The notes beneath the pieces are model-generated. The model was not told the origin of the DNA, searched no databases, and saw only the letters and a list, made by a program, of their open reading frames with translations. Positions 24,370-38,200 of a stretch of 64,000 nt of DNA are shown here, one piece after another. Position numbers and translations under genes: made by a program. The stretch comes from Undaria pinnatifida (Eukaryota > Sar > Phaeophyceae > Laminariales > Alariaceae). The DNA is taken from positions 744,001 to 808,000 of the forward strand of contig JABAKD010000014.1 in the NCBI GenBank assembly GCA_012845835.1, written 5' to 3'. Each line of letters opens with the position of its first letter. The first letter of the stretch is position 1.

Positions 24370-25740
24370 AGCTGGAAAGAAAAAGTTATAAAAACACTCG
24401 GAGAAAAACGAAGAAAACAAACCACATGAACTCGCCAGTGAGAGACGGGACGAAGGAATGAGAAGACCGTGGCCTTGACGCACCTTTGATCTTTCCAACG
24501 GCCTCTCGGTTCTCGGTCCACAGGCCCATTTGAACAGTCGGCAGTGTTGCAGCAGAAGCGCAGGGTGTGCAAGTGCTAAGGGTGGTCGAGGCAGGCCGGC
24601 CGATTCGGATCCAAGTTAGCGTGTGGGTACCCGTTGGGACAACAGGCGCGTCCACAACAATTTAACGAAAAACCTTCCGTTTTACATCGCGTACTAGTCT
24701 CTCAAATATCAAATCGATGTGCTTTGTCCCCGTTTTTCGACACGCCTTTTTCTTATGTTTTCGCCCATATTTACTTAGGGGGACGCAATTAATCTACCAG
24801 GTGTCTCACATGGTACTTTATACCAGATAGAGGCGAATCACGAAATGCAAGTTGTTGTGTTGACTTTACGTCGGCGTCTGATGAAGCTTGATGTTCTCGT
24901 TTCTGTATCTGCCGACGACATAGCAGTGTCAACCGCAGTATTATACGCATCCAAGACATTTCCCTGCGCGCATGTACGAGGCACGCAGGAATATGCCATC
25001 ATGCGTTGCTCGCGCGCGCCATCATCCCTTTAGAATTGCACTCAAACTCCGGGGTCAAACGTGTCAATGTCCAATGTCACTGCCGTGTAGTACTCCCGTA
25101 TCCCAGTTACTGGAGATGTAGCGCCAATCAGTGGCATTGGCATTCTGTTCCAGTGTACCGTGTTGTTTTTGGTAGGATGGTTGTACGAGCGACTTATGGT
25201 TATTGCATCCCTTTTGAGACTTCGAAGGGAAAACGCGACAACATGCCACAGATAGGTATCATCGTGAATATGTTATTACAGCATCAGCCCATGCGAGTAC
25301 GAAGCAGTCCGGGCTGCTATGGTAGGCGATGATGCGTTTACGTTCCGAACGGCAACATAACGAGCTGTGCGAAACGCGCGTTCTGATGTGATACTCGTAC
25401 CGCCGGGCGTTTACCCTAGACTTTGATCACAGCAGTCTTCACTTCGGTCCCCAGACTATAACCTGACGCTCTTTTCACCATCATGCCACTATTCCGAGAT
25501 ATGCTGCCGTGCTTGTTGTGCTACGCGTACGCAGACACGCTGTTGTATTTGCTGTGCGCTTGTGATACACGTATCCACAGCTGTATTTTTATAATCCAGT
25601 ACGCTGCCAATCCGATACACTGCAGCCTGCTGTGTTCCATGGTCGTCAGGGGACGTTCTGGGTACATCCCCGGATTTCATAGCTTCTAGGCGTTCCCAGC
25701 TTCACCTCCCTAACCCGATGCGCCACGCTACTACACTGTT
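24370..25740. other. No gene seen between repeats and the ETFDH 3' flank
   Basis: I see no exon, RNA gene or structured repeat that I can support in this stretch. Confidence 0.4.
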
Positions 25741-25746
25741 ACGTAC

Positions 25747-25782
25747 TTTGCGCAACACGCGTTGCAACGCGTGTTGCGCAAA
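25747..25782. repeat. Perfect 36-bp palindrome downstream of ETFDH
   Basis: TTTGCGCAACACGCGTTG is followed immediately by its exact reverse complement, giving an 18-bp stem with no loop. It sits about 360 bp beyond the ETFDH stop codon. It could be extruded as a cruciform or act in 3'-end formation; the sequence alone does not say. Confidence 0.9.
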
Positions 25783-25814
25783 TCGCGATTTCTCAGATTT
25801 TGTGTTGTGATAAT

Positions 25815-26010
25815 AATTAGGTCACGGCCACCTCTAAATGAAGCGGGTGCCTACTTACAGCGACTTTGTTCTAAATTTTGCTCGACTACATGACCATATA
25901 CCCGGGCCATCCCAACAACACGCGATTCTACGTCCAGCGACATTCTTCTCTACGTTTCGCTAGACTACATGACGGTGTATCCCGGGTCTACTCCCCCTTG
26001 CATCACAGTG
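25815..26010 (-). repeat. Copies of the ETFDH stop-codon end and 3' flank
   Basis: The last codons of exon 13 (GPGYTVM stop) recur at 25966-26000 and 25884-25916 on the same strand. The larger context is a direct repeat of 25817-25915 and 26062-26160, including AAATGAAGCG and CTACTTACAGC. All lie just downstream of the real stop. Confidence 0.85.
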
Positions 26011-26138
26011 CTATACATTGCTAACCTAATACGCGGCTTTCTGTGTTTTGATACCAGGCATCATTCTGGTTACGACCACCTCAAAATGAAGCGCGAGGCT
26101 ACTTACAGCAACTTCTTCTCGAAGCTGTGCTTGATTGA

Positions 26139-26255
26139 CTACATGACGGTATACCCCGGGCCTCCCCCACCCTCCGGTACGGTCCAGTCGATGTACTCCT
26201 GGGGCATTTTGATGGAGCAGCACTTGCAGTGTATGCAGTTCTGAGCGTTGATCAC
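26139..26255 (-). CDS. ETFDH: ETFDH exon 13, 4Fe-4S motif and stop
   Basis: Residues 631-668 and a TAG stop. Acceptor CGTAAG at 26257-26256. Encodes [18 protein letters not shown] with the CX2CX2C cluster ligands C637, C640, C643, then [16 protein letters not shown]642 is an additional cysteine where animals have a small polar residue. Confidence 0.97.
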   Translation of the reverse strand: MINAQNCIHCKCCSIKMPQEYIDWTVPEGGGGPGYTVM

Positions 26256-29200
26256 CTTACGACGAAAGAGTGTTACGCGGACAGTATGAACAAGAGGCGA
26301 CGAACGCACACAAATCACGTGTTCAAGGGTCATGTATTAAATCGTCTACCACGTACACATGCATCAAACTGTTTCGCACAACATCAGCACAATGGACGAG
26401 GATCGGGATCGGATATGACGTACGTATGGTGTATGCACAAAACCAAGAACAAACTTGCGCAGTACCAGCGCAACGCATGAGGAGCTCAAAACAAAATCTG
26501 TAGAGTTGGTGCAGAGCAGAAGTACACCGTACGAGAATTTCAATCCGCCAACCAGACCGTACATGCCCATCAGTAGTCATAAGCAAACCGTAAGGACGTC
26601 ACATCAAGGTGGGACCGGGTCTCGGAACAAAATAACAAAAATAATACACATTGTCTTCGGACGCAAACGCGGCAAACAGTGCGCCCTCTCTCCGAACTGG
26701 GAATGACAATCACGAAACCACCATCAACATCAACCGCTTTAGATCTACCACCACTGCAACGATATTTGTACTGAAGTTTCCAACTTTGCCCGGCATTTCT
26801 TATTCTGCGGACGTTCCCAATATTTTCGGTGTTTCCACGGCCATCAAAAAACGCTCTGAACATCTGCAACGATCAAGCCCCCCTCACCAGCTGCGCTCTC
26901 TTCTTCCCTTCCTCGCCCTCCGGTACATTGTACTCGTATACCCCTGCAGGGCAAAACCTTTGCTCCGGACCCGCGTACTTGGGGTAAGAAACCTGTCCGA
27001 AAACGAATGTCGGGCACACACGAAGGGCGATTCACACCAGCTGAACTTTTAGCGCGCTTTCTCTCGATCGGCGCGACACGCAGAGGGTTATGGTTTCGGC
27101 TTTGGGTTCGGATTTTGGGTTTGGGTTCGGGTTTGGGCTTGGATTTGGGGTGCGTTTTGGATTGGGGTTGGGGTTGGGGGTGAGGTTGGGTTAGATGTTG
27201 GGGGTTAGATTAATAAACCTGTCGGAAAAAGTCACCGCCCACATGCGCAAAGGGCTACCAGCTGAACTTGTAGCTCGCTTTCTCTCATCCGGCGCAACAC
27301 GCGGAGGGCTTATGTTTGTGTTTGAGACGCATATGAAACATCGACAACCAACGTGTTCACGCGTCACATCCTCCACAGCCCCCCCCCTGTCAAATCCCGC
27401 TATTCCCCGACGTGACGGATGAAAATATCTCATCCACTATCAATAATAAAACGCATACTCAGCGCTAAGGCAGTAAACTTGTAAATTTCATACTATGAGG
27501 ATGAGGGCTGGATAAACGTTAGCCCAGTGCCGACAAATGATTGAAATACAACCGACGATGAACCCTGATAGAGTTGCAACTGGCGCGTGAAACATACTAC
27601 TGGTGAGACATGAGAGTTGCAGCTGGAGCGTGAAATACTAAAGTTCGCTTTAGTGCTCTCACCCGAGGGGCAACGGTGCCGCTAACGGTGTCGGTAACGG
27701 TACGACGCAATCTAGGGTAGAGGGGTGCACCAAGCATTTATGAGGACCCTCACTTGAGAAGCGTATGGTACTCCTCACCCTATAACTGACTTCGAGAAAA
27801 AATGAAAGTGCAACCTGATGAACAATCCCCACGGCCTACGCTTGTAACGACCAGCAGTGTCCAACGCGATTCCTGCGATAATGGGCAGTACCTGGGCTGA
27901 CGAGCCCCGTCAGCCAGACGTCAAAAAGTGCTACCCCTACCGTAGATGTCCTCGGCAACTCGTAAACACTATAGGCAAGAGTTGCAACTGCCGCGTCAAA
28001 GACACTACACTGGTGAGAGTTGCACAGGGTGCGTGATACATAAAAATTAGCCTTAGCTCTCTCCCCCGAGGGGCAATGATGTCGCTAACGGTGGCGGTAT
28101 CGGCACGACACAAACTGCGACAGGGGTGCACCAAATGTTTATGAGGTTCCCTCCACACGTGAGGAGCTCTATACCTCACCCAAATACTGGTTTTGAGAAA
28201 ATATGAAAGTTCAACCCGGCGAACAATCCCACGGCCTAAGTATACAACAAAAGCATACAGTAAAACACGTGATACTCCAATGTCATTGGGTAATGCAGTC
28301 ATTAGTTGATCAGTCCCATCAGTCCGAAAAATATCCGCAAGAGAGTGCTACCCGTATCTTCCGCCAATTTCTTCGCACGTCACCTCGATCAATCCGAAAA
28401 CGATACTGATGAGAGTTGCGACTGCCGTGTGAAAGATCACAATAAGCTTCAGTCCTCTCCTGCGAATAAGGGGCAACTGTATCACTAACGGTGGCGGTAA
28501 AGTGTGGGGTTTCCAGTCATGCATTATTTTTTGCGGACACGAACCATGTGACTTCATTACCTCGGATGCAACGGTTTCCATCCCTTCCTTAACCCTGAGG
28601 TGAGCGGGCTGGTCGTGCTCATGTTTTACTCCGCTCAGGGCCAAATTGTTAAGTAGGTCGAAGCTCAACACGCCGTCGGACTTGGGGTAGTCGATCGGCT
28701 TGCACGCCGGGGCGTCCGCAGGAAGTGTCGTGTCGGCATCTCTTTTGCCGTTGCGGAACGACCACGGCTCTCGCCCTTTCAACAAGTGCGCCGCCAAGCC
28801 TGGGTCGAAAAACGGTGTTCAGCCATGGATGGCACGTATTAAAGCATCTAAAAAAGCATGTGTGTACGAAATTAAAACAGGAGGAGGACGCCCGTTGCAA
28901 TGGTATCAGTCCGTTCGACTTTTGCTACAAGGTTAACAATTAGATCCACCCAAACAAACTAAGCCCTATAAACGGCACTGTGATATATCGTAGCCAACGA
29001 CCATTGGTGGCGCACGCCGTTCCCTTGCAACTTCGACTGTGCACTTCAGAGGGCGTGCTGACGTCCGCGACGCGAACGTCGCAGAGAGTACCCAAGGCAA
29101 CGTCAACCATTCACCTCCGAAAACGCTTTCCCAATATCTTGACACGTTTACCCAACACGGATTGATCGCGGACGTGTAACACAGAAAATTGTTTCCAATA

Positions 29201-32200
29201 TCCAACATCTGGACAAGTTTACTCAACGCGGAACGGTCACACTCGTCTCAGCCGGCATGAGAACGATAACGTTGCGGTGTGGCACAATGTATACCGTACC
29301 TGTGTAAGCGAGCCCCGGAAGCATACCCTTCGCAAACGACGCGTGACAGTTTCGGACCTCCTTGAGCTCCTTCATCACCTGATGACAACGCAACCACGTT
29401 TAGAGGACAACGGCGAGTGTGAGTGACCAGGGCGGAGCCAGGGGCACTCCTGCATAGTAGTAAACGATCCCTAGGTTCATGCTGAGCCAAGGACACGCCT
29501 GCATAGCAGTAGTCGGTTCCTAGGTGTAGACCGAGCCAGAGTCACCCCTGCATAGCAGTAGTCGTCGCTTAGGTTCATGCTGCTCTACACTATCATAGCT
29601 TGTCACCCAAAAGTGATCCATGCGCTTCTCAAAGTCGGACTCCGGCATCCTTGCATATCGGGACCGGTAGTCGATCCCTTGGTTCACACTGCTCGGCAGC
29701 TAGACGTCAGGGGTATGAGGCAGAAATGTAGAACGTCCTCGTCATCATCAATATCCCAGCTTCTCACCCAAGCCAACAACGCAAGAACATGATCGTCATC
29801 ATCATCACTACCACAGCTTCTCACCCAAGAGTCGGCCATGCGCTTTTGAAAATCCGATTCCAACGCGCCTTCTGAGGTGTCAACGGTACCGCTGTCCGCC
29901 ACTGAAGAAGCGTCGCTTGCCTGCGCCACAGCGCGGCAACATGCATGACAGAACGCGAGGCGGTACAATTGCGGGTGAAAACACGGCGTGTGTTGCCTTT
30001 CAAGCGCACAGCATGTACACAAAAAAGAAAAAAAAGACATAGTAAGATACAAGCGCGGCACTAAAAAAGCGGCGTGGGGTTCCCTCCCCAGGCGCCTTCT
30101 GAGGACTTCACGGTGCCGCTGTCAGCCACGGAAGGGGCATCGTTCGGCTACAGCACAGTGCAAAAACACACATGACAGAAGGAGAGCCATTACAGGCGCG
30201 GACATGAAACAGCGGCGCGTGTTGCCTCTCAAGCACACAGCAGTTATACAAATGTAACCAATTAGTTACAAGGTTCCCCTTCGGAATGTGGTTGGCTTCA
30301 AATCCCGGGGGGTTCGGAAGTTGAAAAGGGGGGAGAAAACTCTATAAATAAACAATAACACTTAAAAACCACCGCACAACGAACCGTGCCAGTAACACCA
30401 ACCAATCGAAACATTATACCAAGTGTAGAGTAGTCTACATTTCTTACTTTGTCGTTCCCACCCCAAATATAAACACTACCAGGTACATTTCTTGCGTTGC
30501 CGTTCCTTCCTTCCGGTACCGCATCGCTGTACGGCCTCGGCTTTACGGCCATCGCCGCTTCACAGGCATCCCTGGATACACGACAGGCCGACAGACCGTA
30601 ATAGAGGTCGCTGGACGCGAAAACGTGAAAGTTAACACACCCAGAGAAGGTTCATCACCATCGGGTGTAAGCGGTACACCAACGAAGATTACCAATGGGC
30701 AGCAGTATCGCGTCAACGAAGCCCGACAATCACGCTACCCGCGGCTCTACCCTGGCTTGGCGCCCAAACCCACACCAACACCAATATATTCCGCACCAAC
30801 ACAGCAGGCCTCCTTTGTTTGCAACAAACCAACAGAAGCCCCCGCTGCTCACATCCCAGACTTGACGCCCGCGTGCCCAACCCAACCAAACCCAACCCAA
30901 CCCTTACCTGCAACAAATCAAAAGAAGCCTCGGCTGCTAGCATCCCCGACTTTATGGCCGTGTGCGCCCCCTTAATCTTCACCGCGTTCAGAAAACCCGC
31001 CGCACAGCCCAACAGCGCGCCGCCGGGAAACGTAAGCTTCGGCAAGGCATGATACCCCCCCTCGTTCAGGGATCTAGCTCCGTATGCGATGCACTCCCCT
31101 CCTTTCAGCTGATTGGCCACCTGTGGGTGGTGCTTGAATCTTTGGAACTCCTTGTACCTGAGAATGCGGGGTTCGGGGTGCGGGGTGCGGAGCGAACGCG
31201 TCAAGATGGCGAGGGCGCGTAGGCCAGGCCGCACGGGACTGCCAGCGGAACTGTCACCGGAGCTGGGTGTTGTGTTGACAGTTTCGCACCTGGTACATTT
31301 TTAACCGTCCCGAGGCACAAAGTAGTGCGTTTCAACATTGCACGGAGCGCCCCCACCCACATTTCACGGGACGCTCTCACCCGCAAAAAAAAAAAAGTGC
31401 TACCACAGGGGCATCAAATTTCGGTTAAATTATTCCCGACTGATGGGGCTCCTCAACTGAAGAGCAAGCCAATACCGTTGGGAAACCGTTTTGTGTTGTA
31501 CCATATTTGTTGCGACAAGTACCTACGCCATGGGTTTGTTAGTCGGGGTGCACTTCCATTTTCTCTCAAAAGTGTCTTTTGGGGAGCGGTATTCAGCATA
31601 AGTTGGGAGCCCCAGAAAATTTCCGTGTGGTTCAACCGCGAACCCCGTCGTGCCCCTTGCCTACAAAACAACCTGCCAATTTTTCGAAAAGGTGGCGTTA
31701 TTTTCAGGGCTTTTCACGGGTCATGAGCCGACCCGCGGGTCGGGTCAAGGGGGTTTCAAAATCTCACGGATCGGGTCAGTTCGGGTCAATACGCTTTAAA
31801 ATATCACGGGTCGGGTCGGGTCGGGTCAAGAATTTTCAAAATATCGCGGATCGGGTCGGGTCGTGTCAATAGGCTTCAAAATCTCGCGGGTCGGGTCGGG
31901 TCGGGTCAAGAGGTTTTCAAAATCTCGTGGGTCGGGTCGGGTCATGACCCGCGAGATACGGGTCACTCGCGGGTCAAGCCACCATAACCCGCAGGTTGTT
32001 TTTGGCTGACCCGCGGGTCAAACCCGCGGATCTGACCTGCGGGTTCGCCTTTTTCAAACTTATAGCTGCCTGCCGGAGGGTCCTTGTCGTGCCGGCGCCT
32101 CGCGGGTCGGACCCGCGGGTTGGATCCGCGGGTCCGAAAATGATACAAGCTTGCCGCTTCCTGCGTGGAAGCCTCTCTCGTCCCGACACTCCGATCGCAT

Positions 32201-35200
32201 GCTATCATAGCGTCCAGAAATATCAACCAGACAGCAACTTCTTATACCAGGCATTAAGCATTACTACGCGAATCCCCGTGTCGGATGAAGCCGTAAGTAA
32301 TACTAGGGAACTAACTGCACCTCCCGCCCCCACGGCGGCAGGGTCAGATGGACAAGTAAAAGAAAAAAGTAACAAAACGCGTCAGATGGTCGATCACTGA
32401 CAAAACATATTTGCAACCTTGTGAAACTGTTTTATATTCCACGAGATCGATAGCAACTCGTTGAAATGGTCGCTCTACTGGTACGTGACCTGTTGGTAAC
32501 GGTGGTCGGCGGTGTGGATTTGTCCGCGTCAGCAACAGGAAGCTGATGAAAAGCACTCTGGACGTCGACTCTGTGGGTGGAGCCAAGTTCATATGTGCGC
32601 AACCGCACGCTCGAGGGCGTCACCGCCGCCGGTTACCGTGGTGACCCATCAGCTTTGCTGACAATAGTAACGGGACTACCCCAGGCACTTGTGCGTTCCT
32701 CTATTATTCCCTGCTTCAGTAACTTGTCGACTTGGTCATCGATTTGTTTTTGAAGGCGGGGTGAGGTACGGTACGGCGCACGATCAACCGGACGAGTGCC
32801 TGGTTGTAACGGGAATGTAGCTTCGGCTATTTTACAACAGCCTAACTCATCCGCTGACAACGTTAAAGTCACGTCCCGGCGTCACCGAGGACATGATTGA
32901 TGACCTCCTAGTAACATACTTCATCTTCGTGTTGAAGGATGAAGCAATCCAGTTTTATACCCAGCTGGTAGGAGGGCAGGTTCCGTGGAGACGTAGTGCT
33001 GATGGAGATCGGCAACTGTCAGATACCGAGAGCAGCGCAAAACCGACCTCGTGGGCGGAAATGAAAACTGCTTTTGAAGCGGAACGACTTCCACAACTGG
33101 GCACCGTCAGAAGTCCACCATGGCAAGCGGGACAAACGTGCGGTGTTTTTTTGAATCGAAGCTTACCCGCTCTCTCGGTGGGGTTTCTAGCACCGATCAA
33201 GCTTCACTGCCTCGACGCCAATTGTGGGACGGTAGTCCCTTCGCAGGTTTTCTTTCTCAGATAAATGGAGGTGTGGAGACACACCGAGGTGGGTTATGTG
33301 CGCAACCGCACGCTCGAGGGCGTCACCGCCGCCGGAACTTGTTCGGGTGAGAAGGTAGTGTCAGCAAATGCTTTAGCAAGGGCTGGCTCTAGTGCTTCTC
33401 GCGCAGCTGCTAGCTCATCCTTATTTTTGGGTGATGCGGCTACCGCACTTATCCGTAATTCAGGTGTATCCGTCACACTGGCTGTTGACAAGTGCGCAAG
33501 TGCTAGATGTGCGGGTCACTGGTATCCACAAAAGCAGTGTAAATTATAATGTTCATATATGTTTTGTTGACGTTAAATTATAATGTTCATATATGTTTTG
33601 TTGACGTCAGGCGTAGATTATGACACTCTTTAGAAAGTGTTGGTTTAATTTTAATTCTTGGTATTAATATAATTTTAGGTGTTGACGGAATTTCTCTTTT
33701 TTTCTTATTATTAGTATTTTATCAATAGTTTTTCCTCTTCGTTGCCCCCGTGGTATTTTGATATAGGGGAAGCGAAAACATATTTATATAGTTTTTTGTG
33801 TATGGACTATATAAAAGTGGTTTTACTTCTAGTGTTTACTAATTTAGATGTATTATATATATTGTTTAGGGTGTCTCAGTTCCAATTTTTTTCGTTATTG
33901 GTATCTAAGAGAAATTAACGCTCGTATATACACTTGAGAGTCACCCCACGGTAGGGGTTGCACGTTTTGCGCCAAAAAGTCCCTGGGCGATTGAGTTCCT
34001 CATGTGAGGAACTGCCGGTCAACGAAGTAATTTCACGAGTACATTTCATTGTTGGACTAAGGCATAGAAGCTTGGTCGGGTTGTGCAACCGAATGCCTTC
34101 GAAGTCATTTATCGGGTGAGGTATTGAGTTCCTCATGTGAGGAGCTCAGGGACAGATATATCGATGATGCTGCAACCCTACCGTGGGATGGCTCTTGAAA
34201 CGTGAACCTTTATAAAAAATTGAAAAACGTCAGCTGTGAGTATGAACTTTACAAATGGACGTTTTTCAATTTTTACAAAATGGATATGAAACCGTAAACC
34301 AACGTATATATAGATATGTGGTTGTACACGTTATTGTTTGGGTTATGTCGCGGTGCTGCTGTTCATTGTTGACACATGTTTATTATGAAGGAATTGCGAA
34401 AGTTCCAAGACGTGGTATTGCTATAGGCCCAATTCTGTCGTCGAAAGTCGGGGAAAAATCGAAATTGAGACTAAGATGCTCTGTTAAGAAAAAATCTGGA
34501 ATGAATACGAAGACAAAGAGACTTATTTAGTATAACGAAAGCAATCGATACTATCCAAAATAAGGTTCGACGAGTTTTTTTATGTATTCATGTGTCTTTT
34601 TTTTTCATTGAATGTATTGTGTCCGCTCTTGATTTATCGCTTTGTCCGTTGCAGTTTTACGCAGGAACAGGGGCAGACAGCAGTACTGTATGTCATCCGC
34701 CACACCCATGACGGTACGTGTTACCGTTTGCGGGGACACAGCACAGGTGATAACGTCAGAAATAAGCAAAGCGCGAGTAAAAATGAAACGAAGGAGGGAG
34801 TAGCAGATCATTGAACCTCTGCCACGGTACAACCGGTTTTAAATTATAATAAATGTCGCCGGCGTTTGCACATCCCCGCTGATGATACGCCGTGTATATT
34901 GCACCCATTAAACGCGCGCGGTGAATGGCACAGAAAGGTGTTACTGTAAATCAACCAATTCAGAAGGTAAAGAAGGGTAAACGACTTTGGCAGCCTTAGC
35001 AAAGAGGTTGGAGGGGCACATCCTATCCTCGTTATAGTCAAGACTACAATGTTCGCGGAATTGTGAACTCTAGACATCACGATGGGGTTTCAGCTTTGCT
35101 TGGAGTAGGCGTTTCTTGTAGATGGGGGGCCGTACTGTACTCAAGCGATATTAAATCCGTTGGAGCAGCGAAAGTTATCTCACACTACTTGCTAGCAAAG

Positions 35201-38200
35201 ATGTCATGAGAGAGTCAGTCAAGAGAAAACATCCAGCGGTCAGTCAAGGGTGCCAATCCAATCGTTCCACACTAAAACCTACCTGGTAGCTGTTTGGCGT
35301 CAAGGGAGATAGTTGGAAAGTCGTCTTCGGCCAAGGGAAAACGTCCAGCGGCGAACGGGTGTCAAACCGATCGTTCCGCACTAAAACCTAGTAGTTTGGC
35401 GTCAGTCAAGGTAAATTATCGAAAAATTACCGTCGGTCAAGGGGTCAAAGTGCCGTCTCCAGAGATATTTTCCTCCTAGCAGTGTGTCCCCCAAAACGTA
35501 TGCATAGTTCGAAATGGGATAAAACATGCAGCACGTGAACTTCCAACAGAGCGGACCGCATTCACATCCAACCTCTGAGTGAGGTACAGAGCCACCCGCC
35601 CGAGTAGCCTCAAGACGGGCAGCACAACAGCCTACCGTGTTGCCGGTCTCTCGGTGGAAATTCGGGTTGGGGATTGGACCGGCGTGTATTGCGCAAAAAT
35701 ATAAACGCTTACGTGACAGCATGCTTGGCCTTTGCTGCATCAAGCAAGAATAGGTTGATGGCAAGCTCGTCAACTACGAATACTCGCGGCAACTGTAGGC
35801 CTACATCTGTAGCGCAATGCAGCTTCAAGTTCAAAGCTCCTACGAAAAGGACCCTCTTCACTGTACCATCACCGATCGTAACCAAATCGTTGGCCTATTG
35901 GGGGCATCTGGCGATTGAACACGTGCTCGGGGCCTCCGTTCATGTGGTTGATAGCTGCGCTGTCCCATGTCCATGCATCTATATATCAGGCATCGGTGCT
36001 CGTATAGCCGCAAGCAGCAGTCTGTCTAACAAAAACATGCTCAGACTCGCCTTGGGGCATAAAGTGCGCCGTTTGAAGACTCAGAGCAATTTTATGAGCG
36101 GACAATTTTGCCGGCCGAAACTGCCTCTACCACGACCAGCGACGCCGGTCCCGTGCCACTCTGATTGCCACTGCTGTTGGCCATCACAACTCCAATCTCC
36201 TCCATGCTGCTGCTGCAAGTGCTGCTGTGAATACAGCTGCTGCGGGTAGTGCTGCTGCTGCGAGTATTGCTGTGCATACTGCTGCTGCTGTTTCTGCTGC
36301 TGCTGTTTCTGCTGCGGCTGCTGCTGCTGCTGAAGCGAGTACTGGTGCGACCACTGCTGCTGGGTAGATCCTCCGTTCCTCCGTCCTATCCTTCGATACC
36401 GTCCGACCGCTTCCTGCTTACTTCTCTCCATATTTCCGCGCCATCTCACAACCAACCTCTGCACTACGCCTATCCGAGAGGCTCGCTCGTCTTCCAGCAC
36501 CCTCGTCAAGAGCACGATCGCTCGTCCGACCAAAATTGCATGATTCCCAATCTCTCTTCCGTTGTTTCCTCTGTCTTTTCGAGATGGGGATCGCTCTATA
36601 ACTGCTGCCCCTAGCCCATGACGTCTCGACATATTTCCCGCTAGCTTGATTATGAGTCTGAGGCATGTCAGGTCTTCGGCAGTTAGGCAAGGTAAACAGA
36701 ACTCATTATCATGGTTGAAATAACTCTTGGTGTATTATTATCAGCGATAGAGCAGAGTGGAGATGTTCACCTCGGGCGTCGAGACGTCGGTTTGTCACGG
36801 CAGTTACGGAAATGGGGAAACATGCCTTCCATCTACTGTATACGTATTCCACCGCACAAAACTGCGCCACACCTCACAGCCTTACTCCGAGCATACTCAA
36901 CACGTCGTGACTAAATGCGAAGGTTATGCGTGACATGTCTGTGAGATGTTACTCGTGCAACTTCATATCACCCTGTTGACCCTGGTACAAGCTACACTGT
37001 TTCATGTTTCGTAATCTCTTTGTTATAGTGTAGCTGCAAATAACAAAAAAAAATAAACGCGTAATCTCTTGCTCATAGTGTTCACTGTATTCCAAGTTGT
37101 TAGTCGGCATCACGCAAACTGTAAAGAATACACTTCGTAATATAAGAGATATAAGAGATTCAGGTATATTATCACCCATCCAAGTCCACTAAAACAAGTC
37201 AGGCCACACACTCTTGCTGCATTGCAGGGTGCAACAATAAAGACGACAAATAGCAGTATAAGAACCCATGTACGACGTACACGTACCCATTTGATACCCG
37301 GTAAGAACGTTATCATACCAGTACGAAATATGACTAAACGTAAAAAGGCAAGGAAGGGCAGTCGTCGTCGAAGCAGCAGCAGCAGCAGCAGCAGCAGCAC
37401 TGGCAGCAGCAAGCACCAGCAGCAGACCCCGGATCCTCGCGGATCGCAGCCCCTGCTGACAGACCCACCGCCCCAGTTGTGGATTTGCTGCCGGAGGTGG
37501 CTCAGCTAGGCTGCTTGCCGGGGCCGGAGAGTGCATAGATACATAGATAGATACAGTATGTAGCTAGCTCGAGAATTATCATACCAGTACGAATGTGACC
37601 AAACGTAAAAAAGCAAGAGCAGTCGTCGTCGACGCAGCAGCAGCAGCACTGGCAGCAGCAAGCACCAGCAGCAGGCAACGCATCCTCGCGGATCGCAGCC
37701 CCTGCTGACAGATCCGCCGCCCCAGTTGTGGGCTTGCTGCCGGAGGCGGCTCAGCTAGGCTGCTTGCCGGGGCCGGAGACTGCATAGATAACTAGCTCGC
37801 TCGTCGGCTCGCTCGTCGGGTCGACCCGGTGGTCTAGCGCTACGGGCGTGGCTAATTGCCCATGCGTGGGTTGCGGTCTCTTTCTCATGTTTCGCGCGCA
37901 CATCACATAATAATGCTTCAAACAATGCCGGTAAAAAACCAGAGAGCACATCCTGGGAAAAGTACGAGGGACTAAGGACCAACCAACCGACCAAGGTACA
38001 CATATATGTCCAGATATGTTTGATCCGTGACTTTTCGACTTTGACCCGTGAGATATGTCACGGGCCCAGTCGACCCGACCCGCATGAAACCCGCACCTCA
38101 CGGGTCACTCGGAGTGTGGCGGGTCGGGTCGGGTCGGGTCGGGTCGGGTCAGGAGGTTCAAAATCTCACGGGTCGGGTCGGGTCGGGTCGGGTCGGGTCG

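Noticed and set aside
27095-27215. TTGGGT/TTCGGG stretch as an interstitial telomere
   Set aside because: Units are irregular and mixed (TTTGGG, TTCGGG, TTGGGG); it fits a degenerate G-rich tract beside the exon 12 acceptor copy better.
36081-36632. Gln-rich protein as a transcription factor
   Set aside because: The CAG tract leads into Copia protease-region motifs downstream, so a decayed gag is the better reading.
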